A stretch of 19,913 nucleotides of DNA, taken from Saccoglossus kowalevskii (taxonomy: Eukaryota > Hemichordata > Enteropneusta > Harrimaniidae). Of the stretch, positions 19,797-19,913 are shown piece by piece. The number at the start of each line of letters is the position of its first letter. Position 1 is the first letter of the stretch. A program made the translations under genes and the position numbers. Below the pieces are notes generated by a model that saw only the letters and a list, made by a program, of their open reading frames with translations, searched no databases and was not told the origin of the DNA. The stretch is from positions 4,262 to 24,174 of the forward strand of contig NW_003113963.1 of the NCBI RefSeq assembly GCF_000003605.2. The letters are read 5' to 3'.

Positions 19797-19913
19797 GTAA
19801 GTCACTGTAATTCTATTTACGATTACTATACACAATAAACCTATTCCCGATTTTGAATATTTATAAATTTCACACCTCGTATGGAAGTGAGATATTTCTA
19901 TTAGCCGATAGAA
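19797..19913 (+). other. Start of the next tetraspanin intron, cut by the window end
   Basis: The sequence begins with a consensus donor GTAAGT and is AT-rich with stops in all + frames. The exon for the large extracellular loop is expected further right. Nothing else is visible. Confidence 0.8.

Noticed and set aside
1-19913. CRISPR array, bacterial operons, rRNA or tRNA genes
   Set aside because: The only regular repeat is a spacerless minisatellite. Introns and AT-rich non-coding DNA show an animal genome, and no tRNA or rRNA signature was found.

Overview
This is AT-rich (by eye about two-thirds A+T) animal nuclear DNA with eukaryotic architecture. It has GT-AG introns, two short phase-0 coding exons, a decayed non-LTR retrotransposon, several small inverted-repeat transposons and a minisatellite. 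The exons belong to a tetraspanin closest to the vertebrate TSPAN6/TSPAN7 type. Frequent TACATGTA-like words, the AT content and the style of the small transposons suggest a marine invertebrate, most likely a mollusc or other lophotrochozoan. That placement is inference. Nothing prokaryotic was seen: no operons, rRNA, tRNA or CRISPR array.

Layout. 1-3430 is non-coding and holds a 24-bp direct repeat pair (30-163), a 156-bp MITE with perfect 14-bp ends (521-676) and a roughly 400-bp hAT-like MITE (1731-2133). 3434-4107 is a GC-richer island of repeated, mutually inverted PIF/Harbinger-like termini around a short relic frame. 4108-6872 is AT-rich with another MITE copy near 5694-5825. 6873-7323 is a minisatellite of about 25 units with a 15-bp core. 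7324-11170 holds nothing I can assign. 11171-11664 has an RFX X-box-like site and two short unassigned open frames. 13210-13395 and 14341-14747 are two more inverted-repeat elements. 15317-15361 and 16017-16130 are strong hairpins. 17081-17730 is the 3' end of a CR1/Jockey-type non-LTR retrotransposon with one internal stop.

The only convincing host gene is at the right edge on the + strand. Exon 18503-18691 encodes the end of TM1, the small extracellular loop and TM2. A 1030-bp intron follows, then exon 19722-19796 encodes TM3. The gene continues past the right end. I could not recognise its first coding exon (N-terminus and start of TM1) in the 18.5 kb upstream, so much of the window may be its first intron or 5' flank.

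I found no convincing new biological system. The items most worth checking are the Harbinger-like terminus cluster, the minisatellite that is open in five of six frames, the dispersed TAC-N-GTATTTGCTC MITE family (one copy inside the tetraspanin intron) and the long hairpin at 16.0-16.1 kb.
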